Shown one piece after another: positions 38,104 to 48,579 of a DNA stretch of 64,000 bases (the first letter of the stretch is position 1; each line of letters opens with the position of its first letter). The position numbers were made by a program, and so were the translations under genes. A model generated the notes under the pieces. It did no database searches. It was not told where the DNA came from and saw only the letters and a list, made by a program, of their open reading frames with translations. The DNA is from Notolepis coatsorum (Eukaryota; Chordata; Actinopteri; Aulopiformes; Paralepididae): the NCBI GenBank assembly GCA_963971535.1, contig OZ020589.1, positions 95,786,324 to 95,850,323 of the forward strand. The letters are read 5' to 3'.

Positions 38104-38571
38104 GGGCGGCTACGTGGCGTAGTGGGCAAGGTGCTCGCCACGAATGCGGAGACGCTGGGCTCGCCTGTTCGAGCCCAGCGCTCCACATTGCTTTCAGTTT
38201 AGCTGGTCGTTCATACTAATACACATTGGCCGTATTAGGGGGTGGGAAACTGATGGGTGGGGATTGGGCGTTGTGGACTCCTACAGGTCGGTTGGTGCGC
38301 CTGCGCAGTAGAATCAGGAAGTGTCGGTGGCAGCGTGAGCCTCCCACGCGTTACTCCTCGCCACAGAGATCGAGCTGCGCAGGTGAAAAGATGCGACTGC
38401 TGTTACCTCAAGTACCGGAGGGGACTTGTGCTATGTATGACTTAGTCCACATTGCAGCCGGCTTGTGGGAGGCAAGAAACGGCGTTCGTGATAGGGGAGG
38501 GTTGAATTGGATGATACGAAATTGGGATGGGAGAAAATATAGAAAATGGGAGAAAAAGTGGATAAAAAAAA
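38104..38571 (+). mobile_element. tRNA-like SINE, copy 3 (468 bp)
   Basis: Head GGGCGGCTACGTGGCGTAGT, B box TGTTCGAGCCC, A-rich end. The exact 17-bp duplication AACTTTATCTCAGATTG flanks it (38,087-38,103, 38,572-38,588). The target is the very end of the family B LINE tail, so the SINE is the younger insert. Confidence 0.88.
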
Positions 38572-38583
38572 AACTTTATCTCA

Positions 38584-41028
38584 GATTGATTGATTGATTG
38601 AATACTTTATTTTGACACAATCGTAGGACAAAAACATTTTAAAAGACAAGACAATAACAGTGTCAACATCGCTGGTCAAAAATGGATAAAACACAATAAA
38701 GCCAAGGCTTGTTTCCATTGTGGTCCATACATGGAACATAAAAAGGCACAGAAACACAAATGGACATGTACACTAGACAGGACACATCCTAAAAATGTGT
38801 ATAAAAACACCTAACCTGACAACTCATACAGTTAACTAATGTTAAAAGAAAATCCGCAAACCCTTAAAAGCAACTCATGATAAAAGAAATAAAAGCAAAG
38901 TTATGATAAAAGAGATAAAAAACATTTTAAGACCAATTTGAGTTGCTGCTGAGCCATGTTTTTGGGGCGGATTTAAATCCGAGAGGGGAGTTCAGGAGTT
39001 TTATGAATGTTGGCAGGGCATTCCACATTACCGTAGCCGAGTAAAAAAATGCATCTTTCCCCATGCATGTCCTGACTCTCGGCGGGACCAGGTCCGTGGG
39101 GCTTCCTCTTGTGGCTTGTTTGTGGACATCTCCTACTTTATTAAAATAATTTACTAGGTACTTGGGGACCGTTTCTTTCAGTACTTTAAAAACCAGTAGC
39201 ATTTTAAGCTGGTGTACCCTTACTTCAACCCTAAGCCATCCCAGACTGCTAAAGTGGGCTGGCGTTAGGTGAGTCCTAAAGTGAAGGTTGTGCAGGAGTC
39301 TCACTAGTTTGTTTTGGGAGGTCTGGAGCTTTGTCTTCATTTGTTTTGATATGTTGCTGTACCATGAAGTGCAAGCATAGTCAAAGTGACATTGGATGAG
39401 GGCTCCAGCTAGGGTCCTCTGAGCGTTTCTATTTATGAACGAGGAAATTCTAAATAAAAATGTGGTTTTTTGATTGACCTTAGAAATAACTTTTTGTGCC
39501 ATTTTTTTTCGTTAGAAAGTTTGTTATTTAAAATAAAGCCCAGGTAGGTGACCTCTTTATCCTCAATAATGTTTTCACCTACTCTAATTTTAAAACCCTG
39601 GGATTTCTCTAGGTTGGCGTTTGACCCAAAGAGTATGGCCTCTGTTTTTCCCAGATGTAGAGACAATTTATTGTCACTGAGCCAAGAGCAGATCTTTTTC
39701 ATTTCACTGCTCAGGACACTTTCCACTTTAGACTTATCCCTGTCAGAGACCAGGAGTGCCGAGTCGTCAGCAAACAGGAACAGGTTGCAATCGCATGCCG
39801 ATTTCATGTCATTAATATATATTAAAAACAGTTGAGGCCCCAAAATGCTTCCTTGGGGGACCCCACATGTCACTGGAAGGGACGAGGACAAGGTGCCATT
39901 GATGTCTACCACCTGTTCTCTTCCCTCCAGGTAGGACTTGACCCATTTGGCTGACTTGCTATCAAAGCCTATCGCTCTCAATTTTTCTAGTAAGATCGAG
40001 TGGTTGACCGTGTCAAACGCCTTTTGCAGGTCCAACATTACCATTTACCATCCCGCAGTAGTTCCCCTTGTCCATCTCCCGTTTTATATAATCGGTCAGG
40101 TACAGTAAACGGGTGTCAGTGGAGTGTGATTTTCTGAAACCTGATTGGAACTGGTACAGTAGTCTATGTTCAGTCAGGTAGTTGTCTATCTGCTCATATA
40201 CCAGCCTCTCAATTACCTTTTATATGGAACAAAGGATAGAAACGTGCCGGTAGTTACCTGGATCCAGTTTGTTTCCTTTTTTAAATAGAGGGGTTACCCT
40301 AGCAAGCTTGAGTTCTTGTGGGATGTGACCCTGGTTGATGGAGAGGTTGGTGATATTGGCTACAATGGGAGCTATGATGGAAGCAGAGTCTCTGAGAAAT
40401 CTGGTGGGAATATTGTCATGGCCTGTGGCTTTTGTTGGCTGCAGCATACTGAGCTTTTTCATAACCTCTTCAGTAGTTACTTCAGTCAATTTAAAATCAT
40501 TTTCACGTACACCCAGTTCCTTATAAAAGGCCTGGATGTGCTGTATGCCATATCGGCCAGAGTGGATCGGCAGTTTGTTCACCAAAGTGGTAGCAACACT
40601 TGTGAAGAAGGTGTTTAAACAATTTGCCACACTCAATTTGTCAGATGATCGTGTTATCTATTTTCAGGTTGATATTTGTGGTTTTAGTCTTGAGTCTATT
40701 ATTGTGACCCAGTGTTTTTAAAGACTTCCACAGTTTTTGAGGATTATTTTTATTTTCCTCAATTTCTTTGTTAAAATAGTTCAGTTTTGCTTTTTTGATC
40801 ATATTGGTTACTCCATTTCTTAGTGTTTTACAGGTCTCAAAGAGCTGTTCATTTTTTGTTTTTCTGTATTTAGAGAAGCTCTCATTTCTCACTCTGATGG
40901 CTTTTAGAATCTCGGCAGTGACCCAGGGCTCTGTTCTAGCTTTAACCCTGGTCACCTTTGAGGGTGCAAGCGTGTCAATAACTGAAAGGAAGGTGGTTTT
41001 AAAGCATGACCAAGCTACAAGATACAAG
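38584..41028 (-). mobile_element. LINE family B (relative of A), 5'-truncated and frameshifted
   Basis: (GATT)n tail, then a different 3' UTR from family A, then an RT related to but clearly diverged from A. It stops at about 41,028 in the region before the RT. A-type motifs are recognisable throughout. Confidence 0.85.
38927..41027 (-). pseudogene. Family B LINE protein remnants (four frames)
   Basis: From the N side: 40,641-41,027 (SWSCFKTTFLSVIDTLAPSK, linker), 40,220-40,636 (TKATGHDNIPTRFLRDSA, ARVTPLFKKGNKLDPGNYR), 39,433-40,044 (MLDLQKAFDTVNHSILLEKL, TCGVPQGSILGPQLFLIYI, FLFADDSALLVS) and 38,927-39,502 (C-terminal, ALIQCHFDYACTSWYSN). The catalytic FADD is kept, but frameshifts separate the parts near 39,500, 40,050-40,220 and 40,640. 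No endonuclease is present. Confidence 0.87.
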
Positions 41029-41126
41029 AAATCTAGACAGTATAGTCAATATTTGCACTGTGGCCATTATATGGTTTACATAATTTATATGTTCTTTACG
41101 TTTGTGTAAGCCTAATGTGATTGAGT

Positions 41127-41636
41127 GCATGATTGATTGATTGAAAACTTTAACAGATTGCAGAATGGGTACAACTCAATAAGGGGATGCAGACCAGAGA
41201 AGACTTTCGTCTTGTTTACATCAGGGTCCCCCATTTTCAATTCATAATGACATTTATGACATACACAACATACAGGTATTCAGATATAAAAATCTAATCA
41301 TGACATACATGATATACAGTACTGTTAAATTTGTGACATACAAGATATGCAAATATACAGTACTGTTAAACATCCTAACCGTAAATATATACATACGAGG
41401 GGGAGGGAAATGTTCATTAGGAGGGGGTGGGAGGTTCGGACATTTACGGGGGCCAGTTTCAAATTGCAGCCTCCCGTAGGTGCTCTTTTAGAGCGGTTTT
41501 GAAGGTGGGTAGGGATTACATTTTTTTTATGGCTGTAGGGCGTTCCACATTGATGTTGCATAATTGCAAAACGTGTTTAGTCCCTTGTTTGTGCCGAATC
41601 TGGGTTGCACATGATTTGTGGAACTCCCTCTGTAAT
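41127..41636 (-). mobile_element. LINE A fragment with (GATT)n tail
   Basis: Family 3' UTR and the last RT codons (antisense of GCAATTATGCAACATCAA and onward). It ends at about 41,636 within the RT C terminus. Confidence 0.85.
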
Positions 41637-41689
41637 ATTTGAGAATGTATTTATATTGCATTTATTTCTTTGTTATTTAATTTTCTACA

Positions 41690-41815
41690 AGTTTGTTTGT
41701 TTATTTACACATATAAAAACAATTACATAATGCAATCCACAAAGGGATGTGTATAATTGCCTAAAAAAACTCTAGGGGCTTGCATGTGGCATTCACCAGG
41801 AAGCAAAATTACACT
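41690..41815 (-). mobile_element. 3' UTR fragment of the 2045-3730 LINE family
   Basis: TTTGTTTGTTTATTTACACA, ATCCACAAAGGGATGTGTAT and GCTTGCATGTGGCATTCACC are the reverse complement of 3590-3722. Confidence 0.8.
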
Positions 41816-41832
41816 GATATTATATCAACATT

Positions 41833-42832
41833 GATTGATTGATTGATTGAAACTTTATTAACAGATTGCAGAATGGGTACAATACAGTACAGCTCAATAC
41901 ACACAATTGTTAAGGGGATGCAGACCAGAGAAAGACTTTCGTCTTGTTTACATCAGGGTCCCCCATTTTCAATTCATCAGGACATATATGACATACATGA
42001 CATACAGATAGTCAGTACTGCTACATCTATACATTTATGACATACCAGATTTGCAAATACAGTACTGTTTGTGATACAGAAGGAGTCAGGAAAAGGGAGT
42101 ATATACATTTGACGTAGAAACTGTACATTGGAGGAGGCTGGGTGGGGGGGGTTGGGTACACTGGGATATTGACAACCATACTGGGTAATCTACATTGGAG
42201 GTGGTTGGGGGGGGGGGGGGGCACACTGTATAAACAAGCAAAACTGTACATTGAGGGGGGGGGGGGGGGGGGGGGGAGACACTGTACAAACAAACAAAAT
42301 TGTACATTGGACTATTGACAAAACCATACTAGGTAAATGACTGTACATTGGAGGGGGTTGGGTTAGGATATTTACAGGGGCCAGTGTTGAATTGCAGTCT
42401 CCCGTAGGTGTCCCTTGAGAGAGGTTTTGAAAGTGGGTAGTGATCCACATTCCTTTACAGCTTTGGGTAGGGCGTTCCACATTGATGTGGCATAATTGCG
42501 AAACGTGTTTAGTCCCTTATTTGAGCCGAATCTGCGTTTAACATGATTTGTGGAGCTCCCTCTGGTGTTGTGATCGTGGTATTCACTGACCTTTGGGAAG
42601 TATTTTGACATGTACATGGGTACCTTGGTCGTGTAGTGTATCTTGTAGACCAGGCCCATTGCAAGTTGCTGTACTCTGTCGTCTACTCTAAGCCATCCTA
42701 GGTTGTCAAAGTGGGCAGGGGTGAGGTGGGTTCTAGGAGTAAGGTCAAGCAGTAGTCTGACCAGTTTGTTTTGAGATGTTTGTAATTTTGTTTTTAGTGC
42801 CTTTGAGGTGCTTTGGTACCATTGGTAACATA
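41833..42832 (-). mobile_element. LINE A copy, 5'-truncated, with G-run expansions
   Basis: (GATT)n tail, 3' UTR with several G runs of 9-21 bases, then the RT C terminus. It ends at about 42,832 beside a (C)n run. It holds the uninterrupted ACTGCTACATCTATACATTT target that proves the hAT insertion at 12,965. Confidence 0.88.
42372..42832 (-). pseudogene. LINE A RT C-terminal fragment
   Basis: Open for about 150 codons: YQSTSKALKTKLQTSQNKLV, LLLDLTPRTHLTPAHFDNLG, AMGLVYKIHYTTKVPMYMSK and RNYATSMWNALPKAVKEC. The extra N-terminal residues upstream are non-LINE flank. Confidence 0.85.
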
Positions 42833-42839
42833 AAATATA

Positions 42840-43341
42840 CCCCCCCCCCCCCCAAACAAACACTAAGTTTTCACGGTGGATTTGGAGTAACAAGGCTTCA
42901 ATAAACCTGTAGCAAGAAACCACTTAAATAGTTCATAACTATTAGCTTAGCCTTAGCTTAAATAGCTAGTAATTCATGCGATTAATAAACGTACACAGCA
43001 TCGTTTATCAATTATTTCACAACAGCCAGTTTGACTTTGTATTTTCTCTTGTTGCAGTAGATTGTTGATGACGTTACCAGCCCCTCCAGGGAATCACGAG
43101 TCTGTGATTGTAAGTATAATTCAAGCAAACATTGCCATATTGGCGGGGACTAAATTACCTCCACTTCTCATTAAATGTCCACATCCGACGCATTATAAAT
43201 TAAAATACTTACTGGTCACAGGAGTCTTCAATAACGTTTGAATGTTAATTCATTTGTCAAACATGATGAAACAGCTCCTTATCAACACTGCTATCTAACA
43301 AGCAAGCAAACGGGTGCATAGCGCGACCAGTATAATGTTAA
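42840..43341. other. Unassigned sequence with one exon-like island (43,058-43,109)
   Basis: 43,058-43,109 sits between a good acceptor (ATTTTCTCTTGTTGCAG) and a good donor (GTAAGT). One frame is open: RLLMTLPAPPGNHESVI. No family was recognised. The rest shows only a (C)n run at 42,841-42,853. Confidence 0.3.
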
Positions 43342-43550
43342 AGGGATATTTCATTTCAGTAGAACTTATCAGAAATCTGCAGTCTTACCTCTATTTAAAG
43401 TAATCTATAACTTAAGTAAGCTAGTGACCAGGTGCCAGGCTCCGCTACTATTAATTTTGAAGACCAAGTAACTAAATATCATACTTCTGAATTATACAAA
43501 TTAACAAATACAGCAGTTATTCTGTGTAATATATTTTTTCCTATGCCCTT
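43342..43550. mobile_element. Truncated TTAA-type MITE
   Basis: TTAA then AGGGATATTTCATTTCAGTA and onward, similar to the left half of 35,366-36,094. The right end is absent. Confidence 0.65.
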
Positions 43551-43588
43551 AGATACACACACTAAGCCCAAAACACATTATGTTATAC

Positions 43589-43689
<101 letters not shown>

Positions 43690-44690
43690 TGTATATTTAT
43701 AAAAATCCAACACCCCCAAAATAGTCCAGTAAATACTTACCAGAGACCATAAAAAACAAACACCAGTTTAAAATATCCTACATTTTATTCAACACCCTGA
43801 TTCCAAAATGATTGTCCTTCTTGGTAACATAAATTAAACAAAGGTTCAGGCAGGTGACTTAATCCGATCCATTACGCTCATCTCTTTGTCCTAGAAAAGC
43901 CATATTACATATTATGTTGGTTAATGTATACATCTCATCTCGTTTACCGCTGGTTCTGCTGTCTCTGCGAGTTACATTTCCATTATTTTACATTGTCATC
44001 TTCTCCAGAGTCGGACACAAATATAGATACCAATTTCCTCTCTGTGTTCAGTAGAAAACTATCCGCTTACAAGCTAGCCTAGCTTAGCACAAATTAATGG
44101 AAGCGGATATGGACCAGTAGCCTAACTGTTGGCCAAAAAAAACTTCTCCGATGTTTTAAGCTAGGCTAGCTGATCCCAGATTGTGCCTTTAACTGGGGTA
44201 TGAGTTAGTATATGGAATACTATGTGCCTGTAGACTAAGGACGCACCAATATCACTTTCTCACTGCTGATACAGATTCCCAGTCCTAAACTTGAAGTAGC
44301 TGCTACTTTAATGGTATAATCCGTAACAGCGTCCTCTAGGCAAAAAAGCCCCATTTGGTATTGCACTTTGTTTCGTTTTGGTCTGGATTGGAGTTTAGTA
44401 CCTTTTATTATTCTGTGAATTTCTCCAGACCTCTCTTGGTAGAGCCTTTGTAATTTGTCATTTGTAATTAACTACCTAAACCACATGACCCAAAATAGAC
44501 ATTTTAATGTAGTTAAACTACCACCCAACTACTGCAAAATGTAATCAAACTAGTCATTAAATGTAGTTAACGTACAATATATTACTGCTTAACATGATAC
44601 AGTAGGGGCTTTAATGGTATAGGGCAGTCCATTCCCCTTGATCTTCTCTCTTTATTGAGACAGTAGGAAGGCTTGGAGGGAGACCATTTG
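43690..44690. other. Unassigned spacer
   Basis: About 1 kb with no gene or element that I can name. AGCTAGCCTAGCTTAGC and AAGCTAGGCTAGCTGA around 44,070 and 44,160 are short inverted repeats and may mark a small MITE. Confidence 0.4.
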
Positions 44691-45290
44691 CGTTATTCAC
44701 TTCACCACCTTGTCGGTCAAGTTTGATGCAATGTGAGGTATGGATGTGGAAGTTCACATCAATGTTAAAACCTATAAAAGGCTACTTCAAGAACCAGAGT
44801 AGTCAAAACAACAGCCAGAACACACTATCAGACTCAACAGCAGCCAGAACACACTATCAGACTCAAAACAACAGCCAGAACACACTATCGGACTCAAAAC
44901 AGCAGCCAGAACACACTATCAGACTCAAAACAACAGCCAGAACACACTATCAGACTCAACACAACAGCCAGAACACTATCGGACTCAAAACAACAGCCAG
45001 AACACACTATCAGACTCAAAACATCAGCCAGAACACTATCATACTCAAAACAACAGCCAGAACACACTAGCAGACTCAAAACAACAGCCAGAACACACTA
45101 TCAGACTCAAAACGGCAGCCAGAACACACACTCGGACTCAAAACGTCAGAACACATTCTCAGACTCAAAACAACAGTCAGAACACACTATCCGAATTACA
45201 AGCTCTGAAGCTCATGATCACCTGGGCTGACTCCAATTGTTTTTCACATGGAAGTGAATTAGTCATCAGCACATTGAAATGTGTTCGTAG
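44691..45290. repeat. Duplicated block carrying a ~31-bp tandem array (44,805-45,190)
   Basis: The array has about 12 units of CAACAGCCAGAACACACTAT plus CAGACTCAAAA. The outer sequence (GTTTGATGCAATGTGAGGTA and TCATGATCACCTGGGCTGAC) is paralogous to 45,905-46,070 (GTCTGATGTCATGTGAGATA, TCATGATCACCTGACTAG), which has only one array-like unit. Confidence 0.85.
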
Positions 45291-45465
45291 CGATCTACCA
45301 AAACTAAAATGGCGGCGGGATCAATATGGCGAATTGGGGAGACTTGGGAGCGAATGCTCAGGTCAGCAGGTTGTGGTTCCTGAGGCGGTGGGTCTCAACT
45401 AGTCTCATCTCTGCGTACTACATCCATCATGCTCTGTGTCCTTGTTTTCTTTTCACATCACTATT

Positions 45466-45880
45466 AGATTAGATTCAAATGTATTGTCATTATACAGCAC
45501 AAGTACAGTACAACGAAAATAAGTGCGGCATCCAACCAGAGTGCAAATGTTACAGTAAAGTGCAATTGTAATACAATGTACAGGTGATTTAACTGGGTAT
45601 AACATACTGTATATAAATGAGTACTACTGAGTAATAGTGTTAATCAGATGTACAGTATGTACAGTTATAGTATTAGTATAGTGATACAGGTATGAAGACA
45701 CTGGTAGTAAGTCATACTGGCCAGCAGTATAACTAGTAAGAGTAGGTACAGATATAGATATATTATTATTATGTAAAAAGGATTATATGCAGGTATATAC
45801 AGATGGACGTGGATAAATATATGTATACGTTATATACAGCATTATATAGCATGGCACTATGTCATCAGAGGCTGTTGTAG
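45466..45880 (-). mobile_element. LINE family C 3' end
   Basis: TTAGATTAGATTCAAATGTA tail on the minus strand, GTACAGTACAACGAAAATAA and CCAACCAGAGTGCAAATGTT. Also seen at 17,328 and, in plus orientation, at 63,830-63,945. Confidence 0.7.
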
Positions 45881-46261
45881 AATCCTGTATTGACTTTATT
45901 CACCTGGCCGCCATATTTGTGAAGTCTGATGTCATGTGAGATACGGAATGTGCCTGTTCACTTCCATGCTGAAAATGAATAAAAACCAAAACAGGCAGAA
46001 TAACAATCGGAATTACGAGTTCATGATCACCTGACTAGTTGATTTAGTTTTTTCACCAGTTTTGAACAAATCTGAAGTGAATTAATCATTGGGAAGAAAG
46101 ACTGTCAGGTTTTAAAACTGTGGGGGAACTGCCTAGAACTGCGCCCTGAGAGGGAGGTTTGCCCTGAGAGGGAGGTTCGAAGGGTCAAAGTGGGTATCAA
46201 ACAGGAAGGAAGACTGTCGGGTTCTAAACTGTGGATATCAAACAGGGAAGGTAAAGACGGC

Positions 46262-46486
46262 TTTAAACTGTTATTTTATTCCACTGCACTATTGCACTAT
46301 TTTACTCTTTTTATTATTGTATATTTTAAAACGGCTATAGAATCAAACAATAAACAAGGTGGCCTATTGGGATGTTAGATCCTAATATGAAAAACTGATT
46401 TTATATGTGCTCATTTTGTGCCTGTTTTTTCTGCTCTGAACCACTTCGAGCTGCAATTATTGTATGAAAGGTGCTATACAGATAGT
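46262..46486 (+). mobile_element. Retroelement 3' end leading into an (ATT)n tail
   Basis: Same family as 33,660-33,845. It ends TGTATGAAAGGTGCTATACA, and its tail appears to have expanded into the (ATT)n tract that follows. Confidence 0.7.
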
Positions 46487-46681
<195 letters not shown>

Positions 46682-47095
46682 GCGTGTTCAAATGCATTCA
46701 TAGTGAATAAGGCAAATTGAAGTTTCTGTAGCAGGTGTCTACAGCACTTGAACTCAGGAATCAAAATATGTGGTGTTGCATAAAAACACTGGGTCTCATT
46801 CCCCAATATTTTCCAAAGAGTTCTCTTGGAAGACTTATCTTGGAACCGACTGAGACAGAATCAATGACAAGTTCATTCTTGAGTCCTCAACGCGCTGGGA
46901 AGATGTCTTAATGACTCAAACTTGTCTCAGCTGAGATGCCGCGATGAGGAATTTCACCGCTCTGAAACATGAACGCGCGTTCCCGTCCGAATCTCCTTAT
47001 AAGGCAGCCAATACGGAAGTGTGCAGATGAAATCGCAAAAAGTCAATAGTTAGACACACCTGTCCAGCTCATTAGACAGACGATGCAGCCGTGTG

Positions 47096-48486
47096 TGTAA
47101 CTGAGGGGTACAATTCCCTGACTGTATTGTTAGATATGATATTTAATACCACTACCTCTTGTACTTTAACTTCTGGCCATCCAGTACATGATATAAGTAT
47201 GATGAACACTTTCCCACCTGATGAAACGAATCCACACAAATGTACAAATCGAAGGTTTAATATAGCAAAAGGTATATACAACGTTCACTTGTTTACACTT
47301 ATGGTTTGAAATATGCACTTGTATGGCAAATGAGTATTCGTAGGTAAATCAACATTGAATGTCCAATCTCTGGTTACGCAGGGAGTAAGTATACAACCTG
47401 GATATTTAGGAAACTATAGCGATGGTACTTAAATGATTATAGCTGGATACACTAAGGGGGGGGGGGGGTCCCGCTGGTTGTAAGACAGTAGGAGGGGGGG
47501 GTTAGAGAAGCCGCTGGCGGTATCCCATCTGGCCGACGGTTTCTTGGGAGAATTCAAAGTCTTGAACACGGTGCCCACAGATCCTCGGTCCGCAGACGAA
47601 TACAGCTGGACCCTCTGTGGACGGTAGCTGCCGGTCCACAACGGAGAGACGTGAGGCGACCTCACTGGTGTAGAGCGCCGTCTCACCTGGAGTCCTCTCC
47701 GGGGGGTAGTTCCAACACTCCGCAGTGTTGGCCTTTATCCATGGAATAATCAAAGCACCCAAAGCATAATCCAAGCCGTGGAAGGCTCGCCGTCGTCCGG
47801 GTAGAGTAATCCAATATACAGGTCCAGTCGCCCTGGCCCGGAGCTCCTCGGATGCAAGCACCACTAGGGGTCTGCCCAGCCTGGTTAAGCGTCCAGATAA
47901 CGTCAGGAACGATGGGGGTACTGATAACTTTAGAACTCTAACCGAACGATGCACCATACATAAATAGACTATTATTAGCTTAATAGAATACGTCCAACTC
48001 GACGGTATAGTGCCAAACTATGACTATTCAGCTATTAATCTACACGATATCTCAATGCCTATTCTGGGGCCAAGTAGGCCTTACTACACCACACGTGCGT
48101 CGTGGGGAGGCTTCGCGTCTGTCACTCTGTTGGAGGGTAAAGAACTGGACTAAAAAGGAAATTCTACTTTACTTGCGCCATATATATATGCGCTATGAAC
48201 AAATAGTACCATTCGTATTTCGCCCGACATATTCCTGCGCGGAACCGGGGCTTGCCACGACATGTTGGGCGGCACGATTGAACTTGGACCTAGGGGTATG
48301 GCAACCTGGCGCCAGGTTCTCGTCCAATGGTAGAATGAAACTATTATGGGCTGTTTAGTAGACTAAAGGGATATTCAGTGCATATTGTACAAGGAATATA
48401 CAGGGGATATCAAACGATATACAAATACAATTAAATATATATATAAATAAATATATATATTCGGTTTAATCTGATCCTTCACAACA
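47096..48486 (-). repeat. BEL 3' LTR (1,391 bp)
   Basis: On the plus strand it runs TGTAACTGAGGGG to CCTTCACAACA (so TGT...ACA on both strands). It has 24 extra bases (about 47,978-48,001, TTAATAGAATACGTCC...) not in the other LTR, plus small differences in G and AT runs. Confidence 0.94.
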
Positions 48487-48579
48487 GCCGCCCCCTAATT
48501 AGTCCCACCTAATTAGCTAAGCAGAGACAGATTAACCGCACTGTCTACCACTCAAGGTCCGCTGCAAGGGTCAGTCAAC

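Noticed and set aside
44805..45190. Repeat protein (SQNNSQNTLSDS...)
   Set aside because: Produced by a 31-bp tandem repeat. The frame changes between units and no codon bias or start context supports it.
47502..47957. 151-aa frame duplicated at 52,771-53,226
   Set aside because: It lies within the BEL LTRs, and its two copies are just the two LTRs. I found no protein family. Some LTRs do carry frames, so it is noted but not annotated.
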